A stretch of 64,000 nucleotides of DNA from CAKZLS01 sp963771545 (GCA_963771545.1 CAVYTX010000002.1:744001-808000), one strand, 5' to 3'. Numbered from the stretch's first letter, positions 1 through 8,550 are shown. Notes: generated from the sequence alone by a model not told the origin. A program made the numbers and translations.

Positions 1-469
1 TAACGCCCGAAGCGTCGACGTTGCGCTGGAACACCTCGGCGTAACCGGCGAGAGAGGCGACGCCTTCTTGGATACGGGCGCCGCCCGAGTCGTTGAGACC
101 GACGACCGGGGCGCCGATCCGCATCGCCTCGTCCATGACCTTGCAGATCTTGGCGGCATGGGCCTCCGACAGACTGCCGCCGAAGACCGTGAAGTCCTGG
201 CTGTAGACGAAGACCGGCCGGCCGTTGACGGTGCCGTATCCGGTGACGACGCCATCCCCCGGAACGTGGGTCTTCTCCATGCCGAAGTCGGTGCATCGAT
301 GCTCGACGAACATATCCCATTCCTCGAAGGAATCGGCGTCGAACAGCACCTCGATCCGCTCGCGCGCGATCAGCTTGCCGCGCTTGTGCTGGGCGTCGAT
401 GCGCGAGGGGCCGCCACCCGCCCGTGCTCGATGCCGCTCCTTCTCGAGGACTTCAATGATTTCGCGCAT
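1..469 (-). CDS. pccB: Propionyl-CoA carboxylase beta chain (carboxyltransferase), N-terminal part
   Basis: N-terminal 156 residues of a biotin-dependent acyl-CoA carboxyltransferase, cut by the window edge. The protein starts MREIIEVLEKERHRARAGGG and contains the family blocks GKLIARERIEVLFD, DFTVFGGSLSEAHAAKI and NDSGGARIQEGV, the last forming part of the acyl-CoA binding/oxyanion region. The start is supported by a GAGGAG ribosome site 8 bases upstream. In the known pathway the enzyme carboxylates propionyl-CoA to methylmalonyl-CoA in the cytoplasm, with a biotinylated PccA. A MeaB GTPase gene for methylmalonyl-CoA mutase lies at 51577-52578, which fits propionate or odd-chain catabolism. 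Substrate could also be another short acyl-CoA; family assignment is firm. Confidence 0.93.
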   Translation of the reverse strand, partial: MREIIEVLEKERHRARAGGGPSRIDAQHKRGKLIARERIEVLFDADSFEEWDMFVEHRCTDFGMEKTHVPGDGVVTGYGTVNGRPVFVYSQDFTVFGGSLSEAHAAKICKVMDEAMRIGAPVVGLNDSGGARIQEGVASLAGYAEVFQRNVDASGV

Positions 470-555
470 GTACTGGACTCCTCGTTGCCGGTGGTGGTTT
501 GCCGGCCGTGCCGCTTTGTTCCCAAGATCGGCCAGCGACCAACGACGACCGATGC

Positions 556-1191
556 TCACACAAGTCGCCGGAACCGATCCTTTTCTGTATCAGTGCTCCA
601 CAATTGTCCCTTCTTGAGTTCGAACCACCAGCCGTGCGTTGTCAGCGTCTTCGCGGCGACGCGCTCACGGACGAACGGAAAGGTCAACAAGTTGGCGAGA
701 GAACCCTTGATCGAGGCCCTTTCGCACGCCGGCATATCGAAGGCTTCGCGTGATCGGTCGCCGATGGCATCCGCGCAATGCCGCGCCGCGAGAGAGACCC
801 ACGGAGTAATGAACTCCCTGGGCTGGGAAACCCCGGCCTCGAGGTCGACCATGGCTTGAATTCCGCCGCATTCCGAGTGGCCGAGGATGACGATGTCGCT
901 CACCCCCAGATCCTCCACCGCGAACTGCAACGCCGCGCTGGTGCCATGATGGCGGCCATCGGGCTCATAGGGCGGCACGAGGTTCGCCACGTTGCGGACG
1001 ACAAACATCTCTCCGGGCTCGGCATTCGTCAGCAGCGCGGGGTCCACGCGCGAATCCGAGCACGCGATCACAAGAAACTGGGGGTGCTGCCCCTCGGTCG
1101 CCAGGGATCGAATTCGCTCGGGGCGCTGTTCATAGTACTCTGAGCGAAAACTCTTGAACCCCGAGACCAGGCGTCGGATTGGACTAGCCAT
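556..1191 (-). CDS. Beta-class carbonic anhydrase
   Basis: Zinc enzyme interconverting CO2 and bicarbonate. The 211-residue protein shows the beta-class zinc site: Cys44 and Asp46 in CSDSR, His105 and Cys108 in HSECGG. The catalytic Asp46/Arg48 dyad is present, as are the family blocks FVVRNVANLVPP and GTSAALQFAV. I start at MASPIRRLVSGFKSF because family members begin there; the frame is open for ten further codons upstream (to 1221). It is monocistronic and divergent from nothing obvious. Bicarbonate supply would serve the biotin carboxylases encoded in this window (pccB here, accC at 25.5-26.9 kb), which is inference from function only. Confidence 0.93.
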   Translation of the reverse strand: MASPIRRLVSGFKSFRSEYYEQRPERIRSLATEGQHPQFLVIACSDSRVDPALLTNAEPGEMFVVRNVANLVPPYEPDGRHHGTSAALQFAVEDLGVSDIVILGHSECGGIQAMVDLEAGVSQPREFITPWVSLAARHCADAIGDRSREAFDMPACERASIKGSLANLLTFPFVRERVAAKTLTTHGWWFELKKGQLWSTDTEKDRFRRLV

Positions 1192-1488
1192 GGCAATGAG
1201 CTTGTAGTGGCGATAAGACAAGATATTTTACATTTCGCGGTGCAATAGGCAACGAAAATGTTGCGGCGCAACAACATCTCGGAAGGGCCAGGCGCGACCA
1301 GGGGCCGAGAGCCCAACCTCGCCGTTTCCGTGGCCTTACGGAGCCTCGGCATCTCGGCCGACGCCGATGTTCGAGTGTCGCGCCTCCTCGAAACGCGCTG
1401 TCTCTTTTGCATTGCGGTAAAAGGTACGGATCCGGGCGGGGACGGCCGCGTAAAATGAGCGTCCGCTTCGTTGTCGCGAGAACGCTTA
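1192..1488. other. Non-coding stretch upstream of the carbonic anhydrase
   Basis: No credible gene is seen. It holds a 6-3-6 dyad, TGTTGCGGCGCAACA at 1259-1273, about 70 bases upstream of the carbonic anhydrase start, which could be an operator. The rest looks like ordinary spacer leading into the repeat element that begins at 1489. Confidence 0.4.
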
Positions 1489-1745
1489 TACCAACGGTCA
1501 CTAATAATGACTTATTGTGATCGTGTTTCCCGCATCCTCGGCAGGAGGGGCCGCGCCGGCGATGGGAACTTATCGTCAAGCGGTCCGGACGCCCCGAGGA
1601 AGCGAGAAACACGACGGGCGGCCTATCGAGGTTTCCGGACGGCGCCGCGCGGCGCTTATGACGCTCCGGCATCACGGCGCACCACGCTCCTTGCCGGAAA
1701 CCTCGATAGGCCGTCACAATGGGTCATTATTAGTGACCGTTGATA
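1489..1745. mobile_element. MITE-like nested palindromic element, copy 1
   Basis: A 257-bp non-coding element with 32-bp terminal inverted repeats (1489-1520 against 1714-1745, 3 mismatches) bounded by TA. Inside are two further stems: 1522-1541 pairing with 1594-1613 (18 of 20) and 1621-1638 pairing with 1694-1711 (18 of 18). A second copy lies at 34179-34455 and has the same order of stems. TA at both ends and no coding capacity suit a MITE mobilised by an IS630/Tc1-type transposase, which is inference. The right end touches the dksA stop codon, so the element's hairpins could also act as the dksA transcription terminator. Confidence 0.75.
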
Positions 1746-2174
1746 TTACTCGTCGCGGTGGGTCTTCTCCATGCGCTCGTGGCGTTCCTGGGCTTCCAGA
1801 CTCAGGGTGGCTATCGGACGAGCCTCCAGCCTGGATAGGCTGATGGGTTCGTGGGTCTCCTCGCAGTACCCGAACGTGCCGCTCGCCATTTTTTCGAGGG
1901 CCCCGTCGATCTTGGATATCAATTTGCGCGCCCGATCCCGGGTCCTGAGTTCGAGCGCGCGGTTGGTTTCCGAGGAGGCGCGATCGGCGATGTCCGGCTC
2001 GGTGGACGCGCTTTCCTGAAGGTGGTGAAGCGTTTCGTTGGACTCGACAAGCAGATCGGCGCGCCAACGCAGCAGCTTTTTCCGGAAGTACTCGAGCATG
2101 ACCGGATTCATGAACGACTCGTCATCGGAGGGTCGATAGTCCGGCGGCACGGTCACGGTCATGGTCATCGACAT
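1746..2174 (-). CDS. dksA: RNA polymerase-binding transcription factor DksA
   Basis: DksA binds the secondary channel of RNA polymerase and, with ppGpp, mediates the stringent response. The protein starts MSMTMTVTVPPDYRPSDDE, has the coiled-coil region (roughly residues 20-95, with NETLHHLQES and EPDIADRAS at the tip, including the catalytic DxxDxA-type acidic residues) and a C-terminal zinc-finger-like region with GYCEETHEPI. Only one cysteine is present, as in several alphaproteobacterial DksA proteins, rather than the four-cysteine finger of E. coli. A GGGGA ribosome site fits the ATG at 2174 or the one at 2168. The stop codon (1746-1748) directly abuts the MITE. Confidence 0.95.
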   Translation of the reverse strand: MSMTMTVTVPPDYRPSDDESFMNPVMLEYFRKKLLRWRADLLVESNETLHHLQESASTEPDIADRASSETNRALELRTRDRARKLISKIDGALEKMASGTFGYCEETHEPISLSRLEARPIATLSLEAQERHERMEKTHRDE

Positions 2175-2342
2175 TCCCCAGCAGTTAGGCCCCCAGCAAT
2201 TAGGCCGGTGCGGCCAACCGTGGCGGAATATATTTTTTCGGGATCCGGGCCGCAAGCGCAATTTTATCGCGGTCGTTCATCCAACTCTTTGAAATCTCGA
2301 TAAAAAGTGCTGGAGCGGCGAAGAGGCGCCAATGAAAGGCGG

Positions 2343-2780
2343 TTAGCCCGACGTTTTACGGGTCAGTTTGGCGATCTCGACTTCCGCGCGCAGCTCGATT
2401 TCGCCGATGACCGCGTTGAGCCGGGCATCGTCCGAGAGTTCCCGTTTTTCTCTCAGGTTGCGCGCGAGAACGGTTAGGCGCTCCTTGGAAACAGCACCAT
2501 CGAGGATCCCGAGCCGCAGGTCGTCAAGCTGATCGAGGACGTCGCCGCCGAACCTGCGAAGTTTATTTTTCGCGGCTTCGGCGGTGGCATCGGGCGTTTC
2601 CTGAACCGACAGGATGGAGCCGACGGACAGAACGGAGCTTGCGCCCGGGGTGGCCGTCGGTGCCGGCGGCGACGTGGCGCCTCGCAGCGTGCTGGCGAAG
2701 GCGCCGCCGGAGCCCCGGGCCGCGGCCTTGCCGCGGGAGTTCTCGGTGCGCCGGTTGGTTTCGAGGGTGGAGATTTTCAT
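2343..2780 (-). CDS. fliX: Class II flagellar assembly regulator FliX
   Basis: A 145-residue protein of the FliX family, which in Caulobacter couples early flagellar assembly to activation of later genes through FlbD and sigma-54. The low-complexity N-terminal half (Ala/Gly/Pro/Thr rich) and helical C-terminal half with GDVLDQLDDLRLGILDG and IGEIELRAEVEIAKL match the family in order and length. It lies next to dksA, as often in alphaproteobacteria, and close to flgE and the flgI-flgL block. A sigma-54-like element lies upstream at 2840-2856. Identification is by family resemblance of the C-terminal half. Confidence 0.85.
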   Translation of the reverse strand: MKISTLETNRRTENSRGKAAARGSGGAFASTLRGATSPPAPTATPGASSVLSVGSILSVQETPDATAEAAKNKLRRFGGDVLDQLDDLRLGILDGAVSKERLTVLARNLREKRELSDDARLNAVIGEIELRAEVEIAKLTRKTSG

Positions 2781-2839
2781 CGCCTGTCTCGATCATTGAT
2801 GGGTCAGTCGGTGGCATCCTGCGTCGGCGCCGGTTAAGA

Positions 2840-2856
2840 GCACGTTAAACGCCAGC
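2840..2856 (-). promoter_or_regulatory. Candidate sigma-54 promoter for fliX
   Basis: On the minus strand the sequence reads CTGGCGTTTAACGTGCT, giving GG and GC exactly 10 bases apart as in the -24/-12 class. The -12 box is GTGC rather than TTGC, so the match is imperfect. It lies about 60 bases upstream of the fliX start. Confidence 0.4.
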
Positions 2857-2886
2857 AGTGTGAGCCTTGGCCATACAGTTTTTGTT

Positions 2887-2936
2887 GAAACGATCGTTTC
2901 GCTGGCCTACCATTGTTGCGAATGAGACGCATTTGT
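2887..2936 (+). promoter_or_regulatory. Operator region of the ferric-iron operon (Fur-like box and a perfect palindrome)
   Basis: Two dyads precede fbpA. GAAACGATCGTTTC (2887-2900) is a perfect 14-bp palindrome. GCGAATG-AGACG-CATTTGT (2918-2936) is a 7-5-7 inverted repeat (5 of 7 pairs) with AATG/CATT cores typical of alphaproteobacterial Fur/Mur sites. Position 40-60 bases before the fbpA start and the iron-uptake role of the operon support Fur control; this is inference. Confidence 0.5.
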
Positions 2937-2975
2937 AATTACATTCGTTGCAAGCCTGAATGGGAGTTGAGAATC

Positions 2976-4022
2976 GTGCCGAAGACAATCTTGGCGATTG
3001 CGTTAACGATGCTATTTCTGGGGGGCGGAACAAACCATGCCTGGGCGGCGGAAAGCAGCGAGGTCAATCTGTATTCGTACCGTCAGCCGTTTTTGATCCA
3101 GCCTATCCTCGATGCGTTTACCGAACAGACCGGGATTGGGGTCAATGTGGTGTACGCGCAGAAGGGAATGCTGGAACGGCTCAAGGCGGAAGGCGACAAC
3201 AGCCCCGCCGACCTGGTGCTGACCGCCGACGTGGGAAACCTAAACGATATGGTGGAGGCCGGAGTTTTGCAGCCGGTGTCGTCGGACGTTCTGGAGCGCA
3301 ACATCCCCGCCCGATACCGCGATCCGGACGGCCTGTGGTACGGTTTGACTATGCGCGCCCGCGTCCTCCTCGCGAGCAAGGATCGCGTCGATCCGGGCGC
3401 GGTGACCACCTATGAGGATCTGGCCGATCCGAAGCTCAAGGGCCGCGTCTGCACACGCTCGGGCAAGCAGGTCTACATGGTTTCGCTGATCGCATCGGTG
3501 ATCGCCCATGCCGGCGAGGACAAGGCCGAGGAATGGCTGCGCGGTGTGAAAGCCAACCTCGCGCGCAAGCCCCAAGGCAATGATCGCGCCCAGGCCAAGG
3601 CCGTCTATGAGGGCGTCTGCGACGTGGCGGTCGCCAATACCTATTACGTGGGCGCGATGGCGACCAACGAAGAGGAGCCGGAGCAGAAGAACTGGGCGGA
3701 CGCCGTTCGTATCGTGTTCCCCAACCAGAAGGACAGGGGGGCGCACGTGAATATCTCGGGCGCGGCCATGACCAAGAGCGCCAACAACCGCGACAACGCC
3801 GTCAAGCTGTTGGAGTTCCTGAGCGAGGACCAGGCCCAGAAGCTGTACGCGGAGCAGAATTTCGAATACCCCGTCAAGGAGGGTGTCGCGCTCAATCCGC
3901 TGGTCGCCTCGTGGGGCCCGTTCAAGGCCGATTCCATCGGCCTGTCCGGGGTCGCCAAACATCGGGCGGCGGCATCCAGGATGGTAGACCGGGTCGGTTA
4001 CGACCAGGGACCGGACGCCTAA
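2976..4022 (+). CDS. fbpA: Ferric iron ABC transporter, periplasmic binding protein
   Basis: Solute-binding protein delivering Fe(III) to the FbpBC permease in the inner membrane. A signal peptide (hydrophobic core LAIALTMLFLGG, cleavage near AWA-AES) is followed by VNLYSYRQPFLIQPILDAF and the tandem tyrosines of VANTYYVGAM that bind iron in FbpA/FutA proteins. About 348 residues, normal for the family. I chose GTG at 2976 because it directly precedes the signal peptide and has GGAG 10 bases upstream; the frame is open further upstream but would add a non-signal extension. It is the first gene of the operon, followed by a stem-loop and the permease. Confidence 0.92.
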   Translation: MPKTILAIALTMLFLGGGTNHAWAAESSEVNLYSYRQPFLIQPILDAFTEQTGIGVNVVYAQKGMLERLKAEGDNSPADLVLTADVGNLNDMVEAGVLQPVSSDVLERNIPARYRDPDGLWYGLTMRARVLLASKDRVDPGAVTTYEDLADPKLKGRVCTRSGKQVYMVSLIASVIAHAGEDKAEEWLRGVKANLARKPQGNDRAQAKAVYEGVCDVAVANTYYVGAMATNEEEPEQKNWADAVRIVFPNQKDRGAHVNISGAAMTKSANNRDNAVKLLEFLSEDQAQKLYAEQNFEYPVKEGVALNPLVASWGPFKADSIGLSGVAKHRAAASRMVDRVGYDQGPDA

Positions 4023-4057
4023 TTCTTAAACCGGCGTCATTCACCACGACAAAACGG

Positions 4058-4078
4058 CCGGCGCCGGTCGGGCGCCGG
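4058..4078 (+). promoter_or_regulatory. Intercistronic stem-loop between fbpA and fbpB
   Basis: Perfect 8-bp GC stem, CCGGCGCC (4058-4065) and GGCGCCGG (4071-4078), with a 5-base loop and no strong U-tract after it. Such hairpins behind binding-protein genes often stabilise the upstream message or attenuate the permease genes, giving excess binding protein. Role inferred. Confidence 0.55.
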
Positions 4079-4114
4079 TTGCTTCTTTCTCATTCGGAAA
4101 GCGAGACAGAGACC

Positions 4115-5830
4115 ATGGGGACCGTGACCGCCGGAACGCAGGGGGCGCCGCACCGAAGCGTCTTCCGGCGTTTCGGCGCCAGCGGTTGGACGATCGGCGC
4201 CTTGCTCATCGCCGGGGTGGTCATCGTGCCGCTGTTGGCCGTGGTTGTCCTGGCCGCCGGTCCGAGCGAGGACATCTGGGGCCATCTCCTCACGACGGTT
4301 CTGCCGCTCTATGTTCGAACGACGTTCGCCCTGATGCTCGGCGTCGGTCTCGGCACCGTTTTTATCGGGGTCGGAACCGCGTGGCTGACCACCATGTGCC
4401 GGTTTCCGGGCGGCAAAGTATTCGAATGGGCGCTGCTGCTGCCCATGGCCATGCCGGCGTACGTGATCGCCTATGTCTACACCGATCTGCTGGAATACGC
4501 CGGCCCGGTACAGGGCACGATGCGCGCGTTGTTCGGCTGGAATAGCCCCCGGGACTATTGGTTTCCGGAGATCCGGTCCCTCGGCGGCGCCATCTCGATG
4601 ATGACCCTGGTGTTGTATCCCTACGTCTACCTCCTGTCGCGGGCGGCGTTCCTGGAACAGTCGGTGTGCGTGCTGGAGGTGAGCCGCACCCTTGGCCGGG
4701 GCCCGTGGCAGAGTTTCCTCGACGTGGCGCTGCCACTGGCGAGGCCGGCCATCGTCGTCGGGGTATCGCTGGTGCTGATGGAGACCCTCAACGATTTCGG
4801 CACGGTGGACTACTTCGCCGTTCCCACCTTCACCGCCGGCATCTACGACGTCTGGCTCAACATGGGCAGCTCTTCCGGAGCGGCGCAACTGGCGGTGGTC
4901 ATGCTGACCGTGGTGCTGGTTCTCATCGCCATGGAGCGGCTGGCGCGGCGGGGACAGCGCTACCACCACACCACCACCCGCTACCGGGCGCTCCCGAGCT
5001 ACCGTCTCACCGGTCCGCGCCGGGCCCTGGCCTTTTTCGCCTGTCTCTTTCCGGTGGTGTTCGGCTTCGTGGCGCCGGGCGCGGTCCTCCTGGCCTACGC
5101 GCTCGGCGGCCCCCCGGTCACCGCCGGCGGCGATTTTGTCGATTATGCGCTGAACAGCCTGACGCTCTCGGTGGCCGCCGCGCTGGTGGCCGTGGCTTTC
5201 GGCCTGTTCCTCGCATACGGTGTCCGGCTGGGCGGGGGCGTGGCGCTGCGATGGGCGGTCCGCGTCGCCGGCGTCGGCTACGCGGTGCCCGGCGCGGTGC
5301 TGGCGGTGGGCGTGCTGATCCCCTTGGCGGCGTTCGACAATACGGTGGATGGGTTCATGCGCGGGACCTTCGGCGTCTCCACCGGGCTGCTGCTCAGCGG
5401 CACCCTGTTCGCGCTGGTGTTCGCCTATGTGGCCCGGTTCCTGGCGTTGTCGCTCGGCGCTGTCGAGGTCGGGCTGGGCAAGATCACCACCGGCATGGAC
5501 GGCGCCGCCCGAACCCTGGGACGGGGGCCGGGCCGCACTTTATGGGCCGTGCACCTGCCGATGATGAAGGGCAGCATCCTCACGGCGGCGATTCTGGTGT
5601 TCGTCGACGGCATGAAGGAACTGCCCATGACCGTCCTGCTCCGGCCCTTCAATTTCGACACGCTGGCCACCTACGTCCACCAGTTCGCGTCGTCGGAGCT
5701 GCTGGAAGAGTGCGCGGCCGGAGCGCTCGCCATCGTCGCCGCCGGCATTCTCCCGGTGATTGCGCTCAGCATGACCATCCGCCGCTCGCGCCCCGGAATG
5801 GAAGCCTCCGGATTTAAGGATAAGAGATGA
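4115..5830 (+). CDS. fbpB: Ferric iron ABC transporter, fused permease
   Basis: A 571-residue inner-membrane permease with two copies of the binding-protein-dependent transport domain, as in FbpB-type Fe(III) permeases. About 12 hydrophobic segments can be seen, starting with WTIGALLIAGVVIVPLLAVV. Each half carries an EAA-type loop: SRTLGRGPWQSFLDVALPLA and ARTLGRGPGRTLWAVHLPMM, the coupling helices that contact FbpC. The start ATG at 4115 follows a weak purine-rich site (GAGACAGAG). The stop codon overlaps the fbpC start (ATGA), showing translational coupling. Confidence 0.92.
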   Translation: MGTVTAGTQGAPHRSVFRRFGASGWTIGALLIAGVVIVPLLAVVVLAAGPSEDIWGHLLTTVLPLYVRTTFALMLGVGLGTVFIGVGTAWLTTMCRFPGGKVFEWALLLPMAMPAYVIAYVYTDLLEYAGPVQGTMRALFGWNSPRDYWFPEIRSLGGAISMMTLVLYPYVYLLSRAAFLEQSVCVLEVSRTLGRGPWQSFLDVALPLARPAIVVGVSLVLMETLNDFGTVDYFAVPTFTAGIYDVWLNMGSSSGAAQLAVVMLTVVLVLIAMERLARRGQRYHHTTTRYRALPSYRLTGPRRALAFFACLFPVVFGFVAPGAVLLAYALGGPPVTAGGDFVDYALNSLTLSVAAALVAVAFGLFLAYGVRLGGGVALRWAVRVAGVGYAVPGAVLAVGVLIPLAAFDNTVDGFMRGTFGVSTGLLLSGTLFALVFAYVARFLALSLGAVEVGLGKITTGMDGAARTLGRGPGRTLWAVHLPMMKGSILTAAILVFVDGMKELPMTVLLRPFNFDTLATYVHQFASSELLEECAAGALAIVAAGILPVIALSMTIRRSRPGMEASGFKDKR

Positions 5831-6879
5831 CCGGGGGGTTGAGCGGTGTCCGGCTCGACGATGTGTCCCATGCCTACGCTGCCGTCGACGTGGTGCGCGG
5901 CGTCTCGCTGACCGTCACGCCGGGCGAGGTGGCCTGTCTGCTCGGACCTTCGGGGTGCGGCAAGACGACGTTGCTGCGCCTGGCCGCCGGGCTCGAGGTG
6001 GTTCAGCGTGGCCGGGTCACCATCGGCGACCGGGTGGTGGCCGACGGCGCGAAAGGCTGGCACCTGGCGCCGGAACGCCGCCGGGTGGGGCTGATGTTTC
6101 AGGACTACGCGCTGTTCCCGCATCTCACCGTGTTCGAGAACATCGCCTTCGGCATCTCCAATCTGTCGGTGGGGCGGCGCCGTTGGGTCCGAAAGGCGCT
6201 GGAGCGCATGGGGCTCGCGGAGTTTGCCCGGACCTTCCCCCATACCCTGTCGGGCGGCCAGCAGCAGCGATGCGCGCTGTTGCGGGCGCTGGCGCCGGAG
6301 CCCGACGTCCTGCTGCTGGACGAGCCGTTTTCCGGGCTCGACGTCACCCGCCGCGCCCAGGTGCGCGAACAGACCTTGGAACTCCTTCGCGAGGCTGGCA
6401 TCGCCACCCTGATCGTCTCCCACGATCCCGAGGAGGCCATGTTCATGTCCGACCGCCTGTTGATCATGGAAGAGGGCGAGATCCTCCAGCACGGGGCCCC
6501 GGCGGAGATTTACCTGCACCCGCTGAACGCCTCCGTGGCCGAGCTGTTCGGGCCGCTGAACCGGATCGGCGGCGTCGTCGCCGGCGGCCATCTGCGGACC
6601 CCCGTCGGCGCGTTCGATGCCCACGCGCTCGCCGATGGCGCCCGGGCTCCACTGTTGATCCGCCCGGAGGGCTTGACCGTGGCACCGCCGGGCGCGGGGG
6701 CGCCGGCCACGGTGACGTCGGCGCGGTTGCTTGGCCGTTCCAGCCACCTGCGGGTCATCGTCGAGGGTATCGAGAAACCGCTGGCGGTGCTGGTTCCGGG
6801 CGTGTATCTGCCGGATCCGGGCACGGCGGTGTCGCTGAAGGCGGACCCGGCCCAGGCGTTCGTGTTCGACACCCGGTAA
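5827..6879 (+). CDS. fbpC: Ferric iron ABC transporter, ATP-binding subunit
   Basis: ATPase that powers the FbpAB iron transporter at the inner membrane face. Walker A GPSGCGKT (residues 40-47), signature LSGGQQQR, Walker B LLLDEPF, D-loop SGLD and switch His in LIVSHDPEEAMFMSD are all intact. After the nucleotide-binding domain there is a roughly 110-residue C-terminal TOBE-like domain (LIRPEGLTV onward). At 350 residues it is of usual length. It overlaps fbpB by 4 bases and closes the operon. Confidence 0.94.
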   Translation: MTGGLSGVRLDDVSHAYAAVDVVRGVSLTVTPGEVACLLGPSGCGKTTLLRLAAGLEVVQRGRVTIGDRVVADGAKGWHLAPERRRVGLMFQDYALFPHLTVFENIAFGISNLSVGRRRWVRKALERMGLAEFARTFPHTLSGGQQQRCALLRALAPEPDVLLLDEPFSGLDVTRRAQVREQTLELLREAGIATLIVSHDPEEAMFMSDRLLIMEEGEILQHGAPAEIYLHPLNASVAELFGPLNRIGGVVAGGHLRTPVGAFDAHALADGARAPLLIRPEGLTVAPPGAGAPATVTSARLLGRSSHLRVIVEGIEKPLAVLVPGVYLPDPGTAVSLKADPAQAFVFDTR

Positions 6880-6983
6880 ATAGTGCCGGGGCAGGGATCT
6901 GGAAGGGCGCAATCCGGCAACCCGTGCCCAGCAGCCGTATTTGCCAAGGCTCGTGTTTTCAACATCTTAGCCGATATTCGACG

Positions 6984-7000
6984 TTGGCCCGAGTTTTGCT
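6984..7000 (+). promoter_or_regulatory. Sigma-54 promoter of flgE
   Basis: TTGGCCCGAGTTTTGCT matches the -24 (GG) and -12 (GC) elements with exactly 10 bases between GG and GC, and a T-rich -12 box. It lies 61 bases before the flgE start codon. Late flagellar genes in alphaproteobacteria are commonly sigma-54 dependent. Confidence 0.75.
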
Positions 7001-7060
7001 GAACTTGAGGGCGGGGACGGCGTGTATCCGTCCGAAGTTTGGCAAATGTCGGAGCCTGCC

Positions 7061-8353
7061 ATGAGTGTGAACGGTGCGTTTACAGCGAGCGCCTCGGGGA
7101 TGAATAGTCAGTCCCGGGCCCTGGAAGCCATCGGCGTCAATGTCGCCAATGTTGCCACCAACGGCTACAAGCGAACGGACGTCAATTTCGAAACGCTGGT
7201 GAGCCGCACATGGTCGAGCCTCACTGGCGGAGATCCGGCGCCCTCGGGGAGCATCCATTCCGACATGGGCGGAGTCCGGACCAAGAATTACGCGCGCATC
7301 AGCGAGCAGGGCCAGATCGCCAGCACCGGCGGCGACATGGACCTGGCGCTCAATGGCCGGGGGTTCTTCATCTACAACACCGACATCGGAGGCGGCGGCA
7401 CCGAGCTCTATGGCCGCGACGGGGGTTTCGGCACCGGCGTCGGCCCGGCGATCACCGTCACCGACACAAACGGCGCTACCTTCACCACCAACGAAACCTA
7501 CCTGGTGGACGGCAACGGCTACTTCGTGCAGGGATGGCGGGCCAATCCCGACGGCACCTTTCCCACCGACGCCGGCGGTCTAACCTCCATCCGTCTCGAT
7601 CCCCATGCCTTTCCCTTGGACGGCCAACCCACCACCCAGGCGGACCTTAGTCTTAACTTGCCGGCCGACCTCGCGGTCGGCGGGATGGACGGCTACGCCA
7701 TCGATATCTTCGACTCCTTCGGAGATCCCCGGTCGCTGGAGCTGCACTTCGCCAAATCCGCTCCCAACACCTGGGATCTGACCATGAACGGCGAGCCCGG
7801 CGACGTGGTCAACGTCGCGCCGCCGTCGCCGCTCACCTTCGATGTCCTCGGGGCGCTGGCCAGCGTGCCACAGTACACCGTCGGCATCGCCCACGCCGGC
7901 GGCAGCGCAAGTAATTTTGTCCTCGACATCAGCCAGTTCACCCAGTTCGCGGGGCCGCTGATGGAGCTCGATTACGACCGCAACGGCTTTCCGCCGGGCG
8001 AGCTGAAGTCGGTGGAGTTCGACACCGGCGGCGTCATCCACGGAACGTTTTCGAACGGCCAAGTACAGCCCCTCTACCGCCTCGGCATCGGCAATGTTCC
8101 CAATCCCGACGGCCTCCGGATGCTTAGCGGCAACGTTTTTACGCTCAGCGAGGACTCGGGGGCGCTGAGCGTCGGCGTCGCCGGGGAGGGCGGTCTGGGC
8201 GCGATCAGTCCGGGCGCGCTGGAACGTTCCAACGTGGAGCTGGCCGACGAGTTCACCCGCATGATCATGACCCAGCGGGCCTACAGCTCGTCGGCGACGG
8301 TGTTCAAGACCGTCGACGAAATGCTGCAAACAGCGGTCCAACTCAAGCGGTAA
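7061..8353 (+). CDS. flgE: Flagellar hook protein FlgE
   Basis: Structural subunit of the flagellar hook, exported by the flagellar type III apparatus. The N-terminal rod/hook motif SGMNSQSRALEAIGVNVANVATNGYK and the C-terminal ALERSNVELADEFTRMIMTQRAYSSSATVFKT region are the two coiled-coil ends conserved in the FlgE/FlgK/FlgG family. 430 residues fits FlgE. The start ATG has GGAG 6 bases upstream; an ATG further upstream in the same frame is less well placed. It is separated from the rest of the flagellar cluster by the island at 8.4-14.4 kb. Confidence 0.92.
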   Translation: MSVNGAFTASASGMNSQSRALEAIGVNVANVATNGYKRTDVNFETLVSRTWSSLTGGDPAPSGSIHSDMGGVRTKNYARISEQGQIASTGGDMDLALNGRGFFIYNTDIGGGGTELYGRDGGFGTGVGPAITVTDTNGATFTTNETYLVDGNGYFVQGWRANPDGTFPTDAGGLTSIRLDPHAFPLDGQPTTQADLSLNLPADLAVGGMDGYAIDIFDSFGDPRSLELHFAKSAPNTWDLTMNGEPGDVVNVAPPSPLTFDVLGALASVPQYTVGIAHAGGSASNFVLDISQFTQFAGPLMELDYDRNGFPPGELKSVEFDTGGVIHGTFSNGQVQPLYRLGIGNVPNPDGLRMLSGNVFTLSEDSGALSVGVAGEGGLGAISPGALERSNVELADEFTRMIMTQRAYSSSATVFKTVDEMLQTAVQLKR

Positions 8354-8386
8354 CTCCGATAGAACGGGCAGGTCCCCGCCCACGAA

Positions 8387-8550
8387 TCGTCATTGCGAAC
8401 GGAGTGAAGCAATCCGGAACCGGTGCTTGGTTCATCGGATTTGCTGGATTGCCGCGTCGCTGCGCTCCTCGCAATGACCGTCAGGCGCGGCATCGCCGCC
8501 AACCGAGCCGTCATTGCGAACGGAGTGAAGCAATCCAGAACCGGTGCTTG
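8387..8550. repeat. REP-like dispersed repeat, three units
   Basis: Two direct copies of a unit beginning CGTCATTGCGAACGGAGTGA lie at 8388-8429 and 8509-8550, with an inverted copy at 8444-8480 ending CTCCTCGCAATGACC. This is the widespread proteobacterial CATTGCGAGGAGCGAAGCGA-type repeat (recognised from general knowledge). It marks the left border of the accessory island behind flgE. Confidence 0.8.
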
